Origin: CAXBDP01 sp041689935
GTDB lineage: Bacteria; Bacteroidota; Bacteroidia; Cytophagales; Cyclobacteriaceae
DNA: 64,000 bases
Reading direction: 5' to 3'
Assembly: GCA_041689935.1 (NCBI GenBank)
Contig: JBDNFI010000042.1
Location: forward strand, 14,936-78,935
Shown here: one piece after another, positions 25,225-34,595 of the stretch
How positions within the stretch are numbered: the stretch's first letter is position 1
How the letters are laid out: the number at the start of each line of letters is the position of its first letter
The notes under the pieces: model-generated
What the model saw: the letters and a program-made list of their open reading frames with translations, nothing else
The model's database searches: none
What the model was told of the DNA's origin: nothing
Position numbers and translations under genes: made by a program

Positions 25225-27780
25225 TTACCTCTCGGTGGTGCTGCCGCTTATGGTGTGTCCAAAGAATATTCCATTCATTATAAGTTTGTTTGTGCCAAAC
25301 CAGAATGCACGGAATGCATGATTGTCCGTAAAGGAAATCACTTTGCCTCTACCCACACTGGCAATAATTACCGCAGGTGTATCACTTAGTGTTTTCAAAT
25401 TCTCTTTCGATATATATCCACTCAATAATGGGTTTGCAGTGTATTTGATTGGACTAGCATACGGATTGCTTGGCTTTTCTAGGAACATGGTAGAATTACG
25501 GAATACAGGTAAATTCTCATTTACATACCCATATGTAATTGGGTGCGTGAGATCCATTGTTGTTTCAAATATGGCTCCACCTATCCCTTGCGCGCCAGCA
25601 TAGTTCCCTTGTAGTTCATAGGGGCGACCCTCTGGATTGTCTACTTCACTTCTTTTGAAACCGTATTTTCCTAAGCTGTTTCTACTAAACCAACTAATAG
25701 CACCCTTTGCAGCCACAACTACTCCGCCTTGGCTCAACCATTCTTGCATTTTTTCTTTATTCATGCTGCCGTAGCTACCATTCACCATGATGATCACATT
25801 GTATCTACTCAGATCAGCAGAATTAAATGAACTTACAGGTAATTTGGTTATTGGCATATCAAATCGCTGATCCAACATAAACCAAACTTCACCAGCGTCC
25901 GTACTTGAGGTGCCATCATCTACCATTAGAGCAACTTTAGGCTCAATCATAGCAGAGAAACTTGGGCTGCCTAGATTTATCCCCTCGGTGAGTCCCATGT
26001 TAATTGCATGAACATCCACTCCGTCGTTTTCAATGATTTCTTGTATGATTGCATCAATTTCTGCTTTTGAAATATCCTGTGTTCCAAGTGGTATAACCAC
26101 CGTTCCGTAGTCGTATTTTTTCCCTCTTTCATCTGTAAATGGAGCATGTGCCACTCTAGTTCTTACTCCTTTGGAGAGTAATCTATAGGCAGCCCTTGGT
26201 GCGTAATATCCATGCCATTCAAAAGCATAAGCGTAAGTTGATGATCCTCCAACTAATTCTCCTTTAGGGAAATCAGTAAAGTCAAATTCATCGCCTAACA
26301 TATTGCTATTGAATGCGCCTGAATTCAATTCTTCATAATTAAGGTTGAAAGAAAGTAAATAACTCCACGCCGAAATATCATAGAAAAGACTGTCTGTAAA
26401 CTCCGTCCTTTTTTCGAACATTCCTTTAAGGATTCTATATTCCTTTTGATTCATCGGTACGATGTAGCTATCTTCTGCTGTGTAAGTTTTGCCATTGCGA
26501 GTGATTTCATTGGCAGGCTTATATACAGCAATTTTGTGTCTTTTGAGCATTTCAGCCAAATGATACGATCTGGCAGGATCTTTAGGTGCACCAAATACAA
26601 TTGCTTTTACTGGATCTGCCGCAGCCATTCGACTAGATTCGTTATAAAAATCTCTCATATAGGTGTTCAATTCCTCCCGCATTTCATACCCAGCTTGCCA
26701 TGTAGAAAGAGTGGTTGTAAACTGATTGCGGACAGTAAATGGAAATGTAAGAACGCCATTTTCACTTTCTTGAGCATGTCCTCTGGAGGAAGCTTGCTCA
26801 AATAAGATCCCTACGGCACCATTTATATCAGGAAAAGTAGATCCTTTTCCATAATAGAAATCATCAAAATTTTCTTTCGTGTAATATAATGATTGAATCT
26901 TGTCCAAATATTTACCATGATATGTGGCAATTTTAGCCGTGAGGTCTTGGTTTTTCTGAGGTGTGAGTGGATGAGTTCGAGAAGGAACACCCGGCTGAAA
27001 AAAGAAGGTAGAGTTAGTCCCCATTTCATGATGATCGGTGAGGATATTCGGCTTCCAATCATGATACGTCTTTATTCTCGATTGAGATTCCAAAAGCTGA
27101 AGTGGCATCCAATCTCTATTCAGATCGAACCAATAATGGTTGGTACGGCCGCCTGGATATGGCTCGCTATATTCGCGATCTTGAGGATCTGACGAAATAT
27201 TTTTTGATTTATGTTGATTTACCCAAGCAGAAAATCTGTGCAGACCATCAGGATTGAAAGAAGGATCGAATACGATTACCGTATTCCGTAACTTGTCCTC
27301 AACCTCACTGCCTTGGGCGGCGGCTAAGTAATAAATGGTTACAAGGGCTGCATTTGATCCACTAGCCTCATTTCCATGGACGCTAAAGCCCATGTGGATA
27401 ACAGCTGGCATTTTGGCAATATCCAAATTGCCTGATTGCGCTGGCATAGTCAACTTCAAATGTTCTTCTCTTATTTCCTCTATTCGGTTATGGTTGTCCG
27501 GATGGGTGACGGTAAGTATTAATTGCGGTCGCCCTTCGTAAGTTTTACCTTGAACAGCAAGCGTGATCCTATCGGATGCATTGGCAATGGTACGCATGTA
27601 ATATAATACTTGATCATGGCTTACATGCCATTCTCCAGGATGGTAGCCCAGCACCTCTTCCGGTGTTGGGATTGCGCTATTGTAGCTTACATCTTTTGGT
27701 AAGTAATAAGATAAATCTACCTGAGCAATGCTGCTAAATGATAAACAGACTGCAAAAGCAAATAGTAAAATATTTTTCAT
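25225..27780 (-). CDS. Secreted M14-family zinc carboxypeptidase
   Basis: An 851-residue exported peptidase. A classical signal peptide (KNILLFAFAVCLSFSSIAQ) is followed by the M14 domain: the first zinc ligands are in GFSVHGNEASG (HxxE), substrate-binding residues in FDPSFNPDGLHRF and HYWFDLNRDW, and a later LTDHHEMGTNSTFFFQPG. The C-terminal 400 residues lack the peptidase motifs and look like a glutamine-amidotransferase-like fold plus beta-rich material (YNVIIMVNGSYGSM). It probably digests extracellular peptides. One sense GCGGGAGG is at 26673. Confidence 0.85.
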   Translation of the reverse strand: MKNILLFAFAVCLSFSSIAQVDLSYYLPKDVSYNSAIPTPEEVLGYHPGEWHVSHDQVLYYMRTIANASDRITLAVQGKTYEGRPQLILTVTHPDNHNRIEEIREEHLKLTMPAQSGNLDIAKMPAVIHMGFSVHGNEASGSNAALVTIYYLAAAQGSEVEDKLRNTVIVFDPSFNPDGLHRFSAWVNQHKSKNISSDPQDREYSEPYPGGRTNHYWFDLNRDWMPLQLLESQSRIKTYHDWKPNILTDHHEMGTNSTFFFQPGVPSRTHPLTPQKNQDLTAKIATYHGKYLDKIQSLYYTKENFDDFYYGKGSTFPDINGAVGILFEQASSRGHAQESENGVLTFPFTVRNQFTTTLSTWQAGYEMREELNTYMRDFYNESSRMAAADPVKAIVFGAPKDPARSYHLAEMLKRHKIAVYKPANEITRNGKTYTAEDSYIVPMNQKEYRILKGMFEKRTEFTDSLFYDISAWSYLLSFNLNYEELNSGAFNSNMLGDEFDFTDFPKGELVGGSSTYAYAFEWHGYYAPRAAYRLLSKGVRTRVAHAPFTDERGKKYDYGTVVIPLGTQDISKAEIDAIIQEIIENDGVDVHAINMGLTEGINLGSPSFSAMIEPKVALMVDDGTSSTDAGEVWFMLDQRFDMPITKLPVSSFNSADLSRYNVIIMVNGSYGSMNKEKMQEWLSQGGVVVAAKGAISWFSRNSLGKYGFKRSEVDNPEGRPYELQGNYAGAQGIGGAIFETTMDLTHPITYGYVNENLPVFRNSTMFLEKPSNPYASPIKYTANPLLSGYISKENLKTLSDTPAVIIASVGRGKVISFTDNHAFRAFWFGTNKLIMNGIFFGHTISGSTTER

Positions 27781-28405
27781 AATTTTTGGGTGTATGGATT
27801 TCTAAGCTTAAAGAAAACAATATCCGTCTTCAAAGTCTAATTTCAAAACCCTTCTTTTTGGTTGGTCAATACTTGATTTGAATTGAAAATAGAGCATGCT
27901 CAAAATACCGGTCATTTTTATGAGAATTAGATGAATTCAGGCGGGAGGTTTAGGTCTGGTGATTTTCAGATCAAATACGCTAATACAACCAGCTTTTTGG
28001 CTTAGCCATTAAATTTCCACTAAATTTATTCAATGATTGATATTGCAATTTACAATTGACAGTTAATTTGGCTTTTAATCTTAGAATTTGATTAAAATTA
28101 TTTTTCGCCTAATGTGTTGTTTTTTAGAAAACTATATTTGTTTTATTTGGTTTTGCTCTAATATTGCCAAAGAGCATTTCGCGAATAAAATTGTTTTATT
28201 AATGTTAGACAAAACAGGTTAAAAAATTGTTAATTTTGCGTCGTAAACGGGTAAGCAAAAGATAATGTTTCATTTACACGTAACCTCTATAAAAAGACTT
28301 AATTTTGGAAAACAATAAAGGTGCTTATTTAGCAGATAATTTCATCTATTTGATTTTGAAACAAACCGACTTGATTAACAAATGTCAAACCAATCCCAAT
28401 TTAAT
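27781..28405. other. Long AT-rich intergenic region between the M14 peptidase and the Oar-like receptor
   Basis: About 625 bases without a supported gene. It holds one exact GCGGGAGG (27941-27948) and several -7-like elements on the plus strand: TATATTTG at 28133, TAATTTTG at 28231 and TAATTTTG at 28300. No hairpin strong enough for a terminator and no known riboswitch pattern was seen. The leader of the receptor would be 100-170 bases long, depending on the promoter used. Confidence 0.6.
28231..28238 (+). promoter_or_regulatory. Candidate -7 element for the Oar-like receptor
   Basis: TAATTTTG fits TAnnTTTG. A second match lies at 28300-28307. Neither has a well-placed TTG at -33, so which one is used, if either, cannot be decided from sequence. 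Confidence 0.4.
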
Positions 28406-31400
28406 ATGAAGCTAAAATTTTTACTATCAATTTTAATGGTAGTAGGCGTTGTATTGATCACAAGCAATGTAAATGCTCAAGGTCTTACAACAGCTGCTAT
28501 GAATGGCCTTGTAACTGATGACTCTGGCGAGGAATTGTTTGGAGCAAACATTGTCCTTGTCCATGTACCATCAGGTACACGCTACGCTTCGATGACGAAC
28601 ATCGAAGGAAGATACTTTCTTGCAAACTTGCGAGTAGGAGGTCCTTACACACTTACGGTTTCATATGTAGGATATGAGCAAATAGTGATTGAAGGTATTA
28701 ATTTATCTCTTGGTCAAAATCTGTCCAGAAATATTGAGATGAATGGTGGTATTGATTTGGAAGGAATTTCTATTTCTGGAGTAGTAGACCAAACGTTCAA
28801 TAGCGATAGAACAGGTGCGTCAACAAACATTAATTCAGAAGCTCTTACTTCCCTGCCTACGATTAGTCGTAGCATCAATGACTTCACAAGATTAACGCCG
28901 CAGTCTAACGGTACGTCTTTTGGTGGTCGTGATAATAGATTTAACAATTATACCATCGATGGAAACGTTTACAACAACAACTTTGGTTTGGGAAGTTCTC
29001 AGTTCTTAGGTGGAAACCCAATCTCACTCGATGTGGTAGAAGAAGTTCAAGTAAACCTTGCTCCGTATGATGTTCGCCAAGGTGGTTTCACTGGTGCCAA
29101 CGTGAATGCGATTACAAAATCAGGCTCAAACGTCTGGACTGGATCCGCTTACCAGCTTTTTAGAAATGAGAAATTTACTGGCGACCGTATCGGTGATACT
29201 CGACTTAATGTAAACGAAACATTTACAAGCATCAGAGGTCTTACCATCGGTGGTCCAATTATCAAGGATAGATTATTCTTCTTCTTCGGATATGAGGCAG
29301 AAAATGCAGATGCGCCAGGCGATCAAAGAAGAGCGTCTAGACCAGGCCTTGCTCCTGATGGACAGACAATCTCTAGAGTGCCAGCATCCCAAGCTGATTT
29401 CGTAAGAAATAGTCTCCAAGAATTATACGGATATGATGCAGGTGCCTACGAAAATGTTCCTTTTATAAATGAAGCTGAGCGTATCAACGCCAGACTTGAC
29501 TTCAACATCAATACAAGCCATAAATTGATGCTGAGATACAATAGATTTACAAGTGATAGAACTACTCAGGTAAACGGGAACTCGATCCGAGGACTTCCTA
29601 ACAGTGAGAGATTTAATAACACAAATAGAACTGGTATTGAAGCCTTAACTTTTGCTAATTCCAATTATCTGACTGGCAGTGATGTTAGCTCTTTTGTATT
29701 AGAATTAAACTCTGTGTTCGGCTCTAATATGTCAAACAATTTCAACATCGGTTATACTTCATCATTCACCGGTCGTAGAGTACCAGGAAATCAAAATCCA
29801 TTCCCAATGATAGAAGTAATGGAGCCAGATGCTTCAGGTAATTTACTTTATTACATGTCAATGGGTGATGAATTATTCACAGTAGGTAACGTATTAGAAA
29901 ATGATATTTTTAATATCACCAATAACTTCACTTATTTTGGCAATAAGCACACGATCACAGCTGGCTTCAATTTAGAATTGATGGATTTCCAAAATGGGTT
30001 TAACCCAACGTGGCATTCTTGGTATCGCTATAAGTCCTATGATTCTTTTGTTCAGTCAGTAATCAACAGAAATCCGGCTGTAATTCCTGATGGTTTCACT
30101 ACGGGCATTACTTACGATAGAGATAATCCAACAGCACTTCCGTTGGATGTTACCAAATTTGGTCAACTAGGCTTGTACGTTCAGGATGAGATATTCCCAA
30201 TGCCTAATCTTAAGGTAACTGCTGGCTTTAGAGTAGATATGCCATTCTTCCCAATTGATTTGCCAAGGAATAGTGCGGTAGAAGCCGAAAATTTTCAGAT
30301 TCCAAATCCTAGAAATCCAAGCGAAATTATCACGCCAGATGTAAGCCAATTGCCAGGGATCAATCCTTTGTTCTCTCCAAGAGTTGGCTTTAATTGGGAT
30401 GTGAATGGTGACCAAGCTATTCAGGTGCGTGGTGGTACTGGTCTTTTCTCTGGTCGTATGCCATTTGTTTGGATATCCAACCAAGTTAATGCCAATGGTG
30501 TAATGCGTGATCAAATTGGTTTATTGAAAAATCAGTGGGGAACAGGTACTAATCCACAGTGGCAAGGCTTTCAGGATGACGTGAATTTCTACCGTCCTGA
30601 TCCTAACGACATCGATCCTCGAGTTCCAGTGCAGTTAAACGTGACGGATCCAAACTTTAGATTCCCTCAAGTATGGAGAAGTAATCTTGCGTTGGATGCG
30701 AAGCTTCCATTCGGAATTATTGGTGGGGTGGAATTCATTTACTCAAGAGATTATAATCAACCACTAGCAGTGAACTTGGCAAATAACCCAACGGGAGTAG
30801 TTGCAAACGTTGCGGGTGTTGATTACCCACTTTACCAGCAAAGACTTCCAAATGTGCCAGCTAGCTCAAGATTACGTGAAGTGTATTACCTAACGAATAT
30901 CAATGCGGGTTCTTATGTGTCCGGAACAGTTTCGTTAAGTAAAGATTTCGGAAAAGGATTCTACACTAGTTTCGCTTATACAAGAAGTCAAACAAGAGAC
31001 TATGGTTTGATTGGCGGTTCTCAAGCGCAATCATTGTGGCCTGACGTTGCGCAAAATGATCGTAACAATCCTGAAACAGGATTTGGTAGATTTGATCAAC
31101 CAAACAGAATTATTTCTGTTGTTTCATTCGATACTAGATTCTTGAATGCTAAAAACAATACTCGTTTCAGCATGTTCTATGAAGGTGGTGAGCAAGGTCG
31201 CTACAGTTATACATATTCAGGAAATTTTGGTGATGGCAATGGCGTTCGTTTAATGCGCGTGCCAAGTAGCATCCAAGAAGCTCAATTGGTTAATTTGACA
31301 GCTGGAGGCAGAGTAATTACACGCGAAGAACAGTGGAATGCTTTGGATGCTTATATTAATCAGAACCCTTACCTAAATAGTATCAGAGGCGAAGTTTCAG

Positions 31401-31735
31401 AACGAAATGGTGCAATGCTTCCTTGGTTGCATAGATTTGACTTCCGTATGGTTCAAGACTTCCTTTTGGGTAAAGATGAAACTGGAAACAAGCTTCAACT
31501 TACTTTTGATATCTTGAATGTGGGTAACCTAATCAATAGCGAATGGGGCGTAGCTAATTCGATCAATCAAAGAAACTTGATGCAGTACAGAGGAATGGAT
31601 GCTAGTGGTAATGCAACTTTTACAGCTAATTTCCAACCTGGTGTTAGCCAGTTCCCAGAAGAATCATTTAGACCAAACTTCGATTTGTCACAAACTTGGA
31701 GTGGTCAAGTAGGTATTCGTTACATATTCAAATAA
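28406..31735 (+). CDS. Oar-like TonB-dependent outer-membrane receptor
   Basis: From ATG 28406 (1109 residues) the protein starts with a signal peptide (KLKFLLSILMVVGVVLIT up to NVNAQ). A carboxypeptidase-regulatory-like beta domain follows (about 15-110: GLVTDDSGEELFGANIVLVH, ANLRVGGPYTLTVSYVGYE), then a plug domain (NDFTRLTPQSNG, NVYNNNFGLG) and a long beta-barrel ending in GQVGIRYIFK with a terminal aromatic-basic pair. An ATG at 28382 would add eight residues before the signal. No SusD partner is adjacent, so this is an Oar/OmpA-type receptor and not a SusCD pair. The ligand is unknown. The gene contains no GCGGGAGG site. Confidence 0.88.
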   Translation: MKLKFLLSILMVVGVVLITSNVNAQGLTTAAMNGLVTDDSGEELFGANIVLVHVPSGTRYASMTNIEGRYFLANLRVGGPYTLTVSYVGYEQIVIEGINLSLGQNLSRNIEMNGGIDLEGISISGVVDQTFNSDRTGASTNINSEALTSLPTISRSINDFTRLTPQSNGTSFGGRDNRFNNYTIDGNVYNNNFGLGSSQFLGGNPISLDVVEEVQVNLAPYDVRQGGFTGANVNAITKSGSNVWTGSAYQLFRNEKFTGDRIGDTRLNVNETFTSIRGLTIGGPIIKDRLFFFFGYEAENADAPGDQRRASRPGLAPDGQTISRVPASQADFVRNSLQELYGYDAGAYENVPFINEAERINARLDFNINTSHKLMLRYNRFTSDRTTQVNGNSIRGLPNSERFNNTNRTGIEALTFANSNYLTGSDVSSFVLELNSVFGSNMSNNFNIGYTSSFTGRRVPGNQNPFPMIEVMEPDASGNLLYYMSMGDELFTVGNVLENDIFNITNNFTYFGNKHTITAGFNLELMDFQNGFNPTWHSWYRYKSYDSFVQSVINRNPAVIPDGFTTGITYDRDNPTALPLDVTKFGQLGLYVQDEIFPMPNLKVTAGFRVDMPFFPIDLPRNSAVEAENFQIPNPRNPSEIITPDVSQLPGINPLFSPRVGFNWDVNGDQAIQVRGGTGLFSGRMPFVWISNQVNANGVMRDQIGLLKNQWGTGTNPQWQGFQDDVNFYRPDPNDIDPRVPVQLNVTDPNFRFPQVWRSNLALDAKLPFGIIGGVEFIYSRDYNQPLAVNLANNPTGVVANVAGVDYPLYQQRLPNVPASSRLREVYYLTNINAGSYVSGTVSLSKDFGKGFYTSFAYTRSQTRDYGLIGGSQAQSLWPDVAQNDRNNPETGFGRFDQPNRIISVVSFDTRFLNAKNNTRFSMFYEGGEQGRYSYTYSGNFGDGNGVRLMRVPSSIQEAQLVNLTAGGRVITREEQWNALDAYINQNPYLNSIRGEVSERNGAMLPWLHRFDFRMVQDFLLGKDETGNKLQLTFDILNVGNLINSEWGVANSINQRNLMQYRGMDASGNATFTANFQPGVSQFPEESFRPNFDLSQTWSGQVGIRYIFK

Positions 31736-31754
31736 TACTTGCCATAAGCAAACT

Positions 31755-31788
31755 AAAACCAGCTCGCAAAAGTGAGCTGGTTTTTTTT
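31755..31788 (+). terminator. Terminator after the Oar-like receptor
   Basis: A stem (AACCAGCTC / GAGCTGGTT) with an eight-base loop is followed by a run of eight T. It lies 20 bases after the receptor stop codon. Confidence 0.9.
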
Positions 31789-31981
31789 ATGCCTTTTAAT
31801 ATTCTATAAGGAAGCTTAATTGGCCTAATTCAGCAAATCATTTCGAGTTTTTTTCATTTCAACGATTATTCTACTTGAAGGGAAGCGCGCCGCTTTCATG
31901 CTAAATATGTCTTTTTGACGATTTAGCATTTTTTATCTATTCTGAACTAATTTATATCTAAATTTGTCATCCGAGTGAACT

Positions 31982-32347
31982 GGGGCCGACCGGTTTTGAC
32001 AGTATGTGTGGTTGAGTGTAAGCATGCCGGGAGTTGGAGGTATTTCCCGAACGAACAAACTTCAAACATTTCAAACGGCGAATCTAATTACGCCCTTGCT
32101 GCCTAATCTAAGTATTAGCTAGCATGTGTCCTGATCATCCTTCGTTCTGCCGGGTGGTCGTCTGGGCATCATCACGCAGAACTGGCTTTCGTAGGGTTGT
32201 GATACGAAAGTAAGACTAATCGCAAATAAGGTTTGAGTTAAGGTTTGTTTTGCACCCGACTCGGCTCGAAAATCCAAGTAAAACTAAGCATGTAGAAAGC
32301 GCTACAAGCGCCTTATCTGGACGAGAGTTCGAATCTCTCCGGCTCCA
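31982..32347 (+). ncRNA. ssrA: Transfer-messenger RNA (tmRNA)
   Basis: The 5' end GGGGCC pairs with the 3' GGCTCC to form the acceptor stem, and the 3' part has a T-arm with GAGAGTTCGAATCTCTC, as in alanyl tmRNA. The mRNA-like part encodes the tag GESNYALAA at 32077-32106 (GGC GAA TCT AAT TAC GCC CTT GCT GCC TAA), ending in the protease signal ALAA. This closely resembles Bacteroidota tags such as GETNYALAA. The resume codon is glycine. The acceptor is followed by A then CAA, so CCA is not encoded. tmRNA with SmpB rescues stalled ribosomes. Confidence 0.95.
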
Positions 32348-32348
32348 C

Positions 32349-32390
32349 AAACACAAAACCCGAAGCATTTGCTTCGGGTTTTGTGTTTTA
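32349..32390 (+). terminator. Terminator of ssrA
   Basis: An 18-base-pair perfect stem (inner part AACCCGAAGC / GCTTCGGGTT) with an ATTT loop, ending in a T-tract. It begins two bases after the tmRNA 3' end and also separates it from the convergent accD. Confidence 0.92.
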
Positions 32391-32413
32391 ATAATCTGTG
32401 ATACGTTAAATGT

Positions 32414-33274
32414 CTATTTTTTAGACATTTTTTCATCTTCAAGCATCTCAATCAGCAAACTGATTTTTGCTTTTAGGTTTCTTCTATCTACAATGAAATC
32501 GAGAAAGCCGTGATCCAATACAAACTCTGCACTTTGAAAGCCTTTTGGTAAATCTTTGCCAATGGTTTCGCGGATTACTCGTGGCCCTGCAAACCCGATT
32601 AAAGCTCCAGGTTCAGAAATATTGAAATCGCCCAGCATAGCATAACTCGCTGTAACTCCACCCGTGGTGGGGTCAGTAAGTAAGGAGATATAAGGAATAC
32701 CTGCATTATCCAGAAGGGCGAGTTTGGCAGATGTTTTGGCCATTTGCATTAGCGAAAAGCCAGCCTCCATCATTCGCGCACCACCTGAGCGGCTGATCAT
32801 TAGAAAAGGTTTTTTATTCTTTAATGCGTGGTCAATTGCCCTTGCGATTTTTTCACCAACTACTGATCCCATGGAGCCGCCTATAAAAGAAAAATCCATG
32901 CAGGCGATCACGATGTCTTTGCCATTGATTTTACCATAGGCACTACGGACGGCATCTTTTAATCCCAATTTGGCCTGAGTTTCCTGTATCCTTTTTGGGT
33001 AAGGCTTACTGTCTTCAAATTGTAGTGGATCTCCTGAACTTAGTTCCGCGTCTAGCTCAGTAAATTTATTTCCATCAAACAGAATTTCGAAGTATTCCTT
33101 GGACCCAATACGCACGTGGTATCCATCGTCCGGGCATACATAGCTATTGACTTTCAGTTCACGCATGTGTATGATCGTGCCTGAAGGTGATTTATACCAC
33201 AAGCCATCAGGGGCATCCTTCTTTTCTGTAGTGGGTGTAAGTATTCCTTTATCTTTTCTTTTAAACCAAGCCAT
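32414..33274 (-). CDS. accD: Acetyl-CoA carboxylase carboxyltransferase subunit beta
   Basis: The 286-residue protein is the beta subunit of the carboxyltransferase that makes malonyl-CoA for fatty-acid synthesis. Crotonase-fold motifs are intact: FIGGSMGSVVGEKIARAID, MISRSGGARMMEAGFSLMQ, LTDPTTGGVTASYAMLGD and IGFAGPRVIRETIG. The N-terminal zinc ribbon is not intact: the region that should hold two CxxC pairs reads LWYKSPSGTIIHMREL and YVCPDDGYHV, leaving only Cys47. I believe this loss is common in Bacteroidota AccD. The gene lies 23 bases downstream of the aldolase gene. Confidence 0.93.
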   Translation of the reverse strand: MAWFKRKDKGILTPTTEKKDAPDGLWYKSPSGTIIHMRELKVNSYVCPDDGYHVRIGSKEYFEILFDGNKFTELDAELSSGDPLQFEDSKPYPKRIQETQAKLGLKDAVRSAYGKINGKDIVIACMDFSFIGGSMGSVVGEKIARAIDHALKNKKPFLMISRSGGARMMEAGFSLMQMAKTSAKLALLDNAGIPYISLLTDPTTGGVTASYAMLGDFNISEPGALIGFAGPRVIRETIGKDLPKGFQSAEFVLDHGFLDFIVDRRNLKAKISLLIEMLEDEKMSKK

Positions 33275-33297
33275 AGGAATTTATTAAAATTCGAAAA

Positions 33298-34371
33298 TCA
33301 AGCGATTGTAATATCCTTGCTAAGGTACACATCTTGGATGGCATTTAGCAATTTTGCACCCTCATCCATTGGGCGCTGGAAGGCCTTCCTGCCCGAAATA
33401 AGACCCATACCTCCCGCTCTTTTATTGATTACGGCTGTTTTTACAGCATCAGCCAAGTCTGAAGCTCCTTTAGATTCTCCACCAGAGTTTATTAAACCCG
33501 CTCTACCCAAATAGCAATTTGCTACTTGATATCGGCACAGGTCTATCAAATGATCAGTGGTTAACTCTGAATATACCCTTTCATCAATTTTACCATAGCT
33601 TGAGTTGCCCATATTCAATGCTTTATACCCGCCATTATTCATTGGGAGCTTTTGCTTGATGATATCTGCTTGGATAGTTACACCCAAATGGTTGGCTTGG
33701 CCGGTGAGATCAGCAGAAACATGATAATCCACACCATCTTTTTTGAAGGCATTATTCCTTACATAGCACCAAAGGACGGTTGCCATACCCAATTCATGCG
33801 CTCTTTCGAACGCCTCGGCTACTTCTACTATTTGGCGGGAGGATTCCTCCGAACCAAAGTAAATGGTTGCGCCAACCGCTACTGCCCCCAAATTCCAAGC
33901 TTCTTCCACCGAGCCAAACATGATTTGATCAAACTTATTTGGGTAGGTAAGCAATTCATTGTGATTGATTTTTACAATGAAAGGTATTTTATGCGCATAT
34001 TTTCTAGACATCATCGCCAAATTGCCAAAGGTTGTTGCCACGGCATTGCAGCCACCTTCCATAGCCAATTTGATGATGTTTTCAGGATCGAAATATATTG
34101 GATTTTTTGCAAATGAAGCTCCTCCACTATGCTCAATTCCCTGATCCACCGGCAGTATTGATACGTAGCCCGTACCCGCCAATCGACCTGAATTAAAGAG
34201 CTGTCCGATACTTCTTAAAACTTGTGGATTACGGTTTGAATTTGCAAATATTTCATTCACAAAATCGGGTCCTGGCAAATGCAGGAGATCCTTGTTGATG
34301 GTTTTACATTCGTGGCTGAGCAGGTTTTCTGCGCCGTCTCCTAATAATTCTTGAATTTTATCTAAGGTCAT
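33298..34371 (-). CDS. fbaB: Class I fructose-bisphosphate aldolase (FbaB/DhnA type)
   Basis: A 357-residue protein of the archaeal-type class I aldolase family (DeoC/LacD/FbaB superfamily). Visible features are ILPVDQGIEHSGGASFAKNP, FIVKINHNELL and AVAVGATIYFGSEES, followed by TVLWCYVRNNAF. It cleaves fructose-1,6-bisphosphate through a Schiff-base lysine; I cannot assign that lysine with certainty by eye. It has its own -7 element 35 bases upstream and probably carries accD on the same transcript. Two GCGGGAGG sites occur inside, one on each strand (33410, 33835). Confidence 0.88.
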   Translation of the reverse strand: MTLDKIQELLGDGAENLLSHECKTINKDLLHLPGPDFVNEIFANSNRNPQVLRSIGQLFNSGRLAGTGYVSILPVDQGIEHSGGASFAKNPIYFDPENIIKLAMEGGCNAVATTFGNLAMMSRKYAHKIPFIVKINHNELLTYPNKFDQIMFGSVEEAWNLGAVAVGATIYFGSEESSRQIVEVAEAFERAHELGMATVLWCYVRNNAFKKDGVDYHVSADLTGQANHLGVTIQADIIKQKLPMNNGGYKALNMGNSSYGKIDERVYSELTTDHLIDLCRYQVANCYLGRAGLINSGGESKGASDLADAVKTAVINKRAGGMGLISGRKAFQRPMDEGAKLLNAIQDVYLSKDITIA

Positions 34372-34405
34372 GACGAGTGTATAAGAATGATTCCTTAATG
34401 GACTT

Positions 34406-34413
34406 CAAAGATA
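34406..34413 (-). promoter_or_regulatory. Candidate -7 element for fbaB-accD
   Basis: On the minus strand TATCTTTG fits TAnnTTTG, 34 bases before the fbaB ATG. No clear -33 TTG is visible. Confidence 0.45.
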
Positions 34414-34595
34414 TGTTTTTTTTGGAAAAGGATGCTGTACTGATTTTGATCAATTGATGAGTCATCAACTGCATGGCTTCTTTGAGGTATTTTCGCATGC
34501 CGATTTAGTTGAATTAAGTTTAATGAACATGAAAAAAGGATAATTGAAGTAATTTGACCGTATATTGGATTTTCATTCTTTGAACAATAGGTATC

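Noticed and set aside
32270..32346. A stand-alone tRNA gene
   Set aside because: The T-arm and acceptor sequence belong to the 3' end of the tmRNA; there is no separate anticodon arm.
33652..34116. 154-codon plus-strand frame inside the class I aldolase gene
   Set aside because: It lies antisense within a strongly recognisable enzyme gene and shows no family resemblance.
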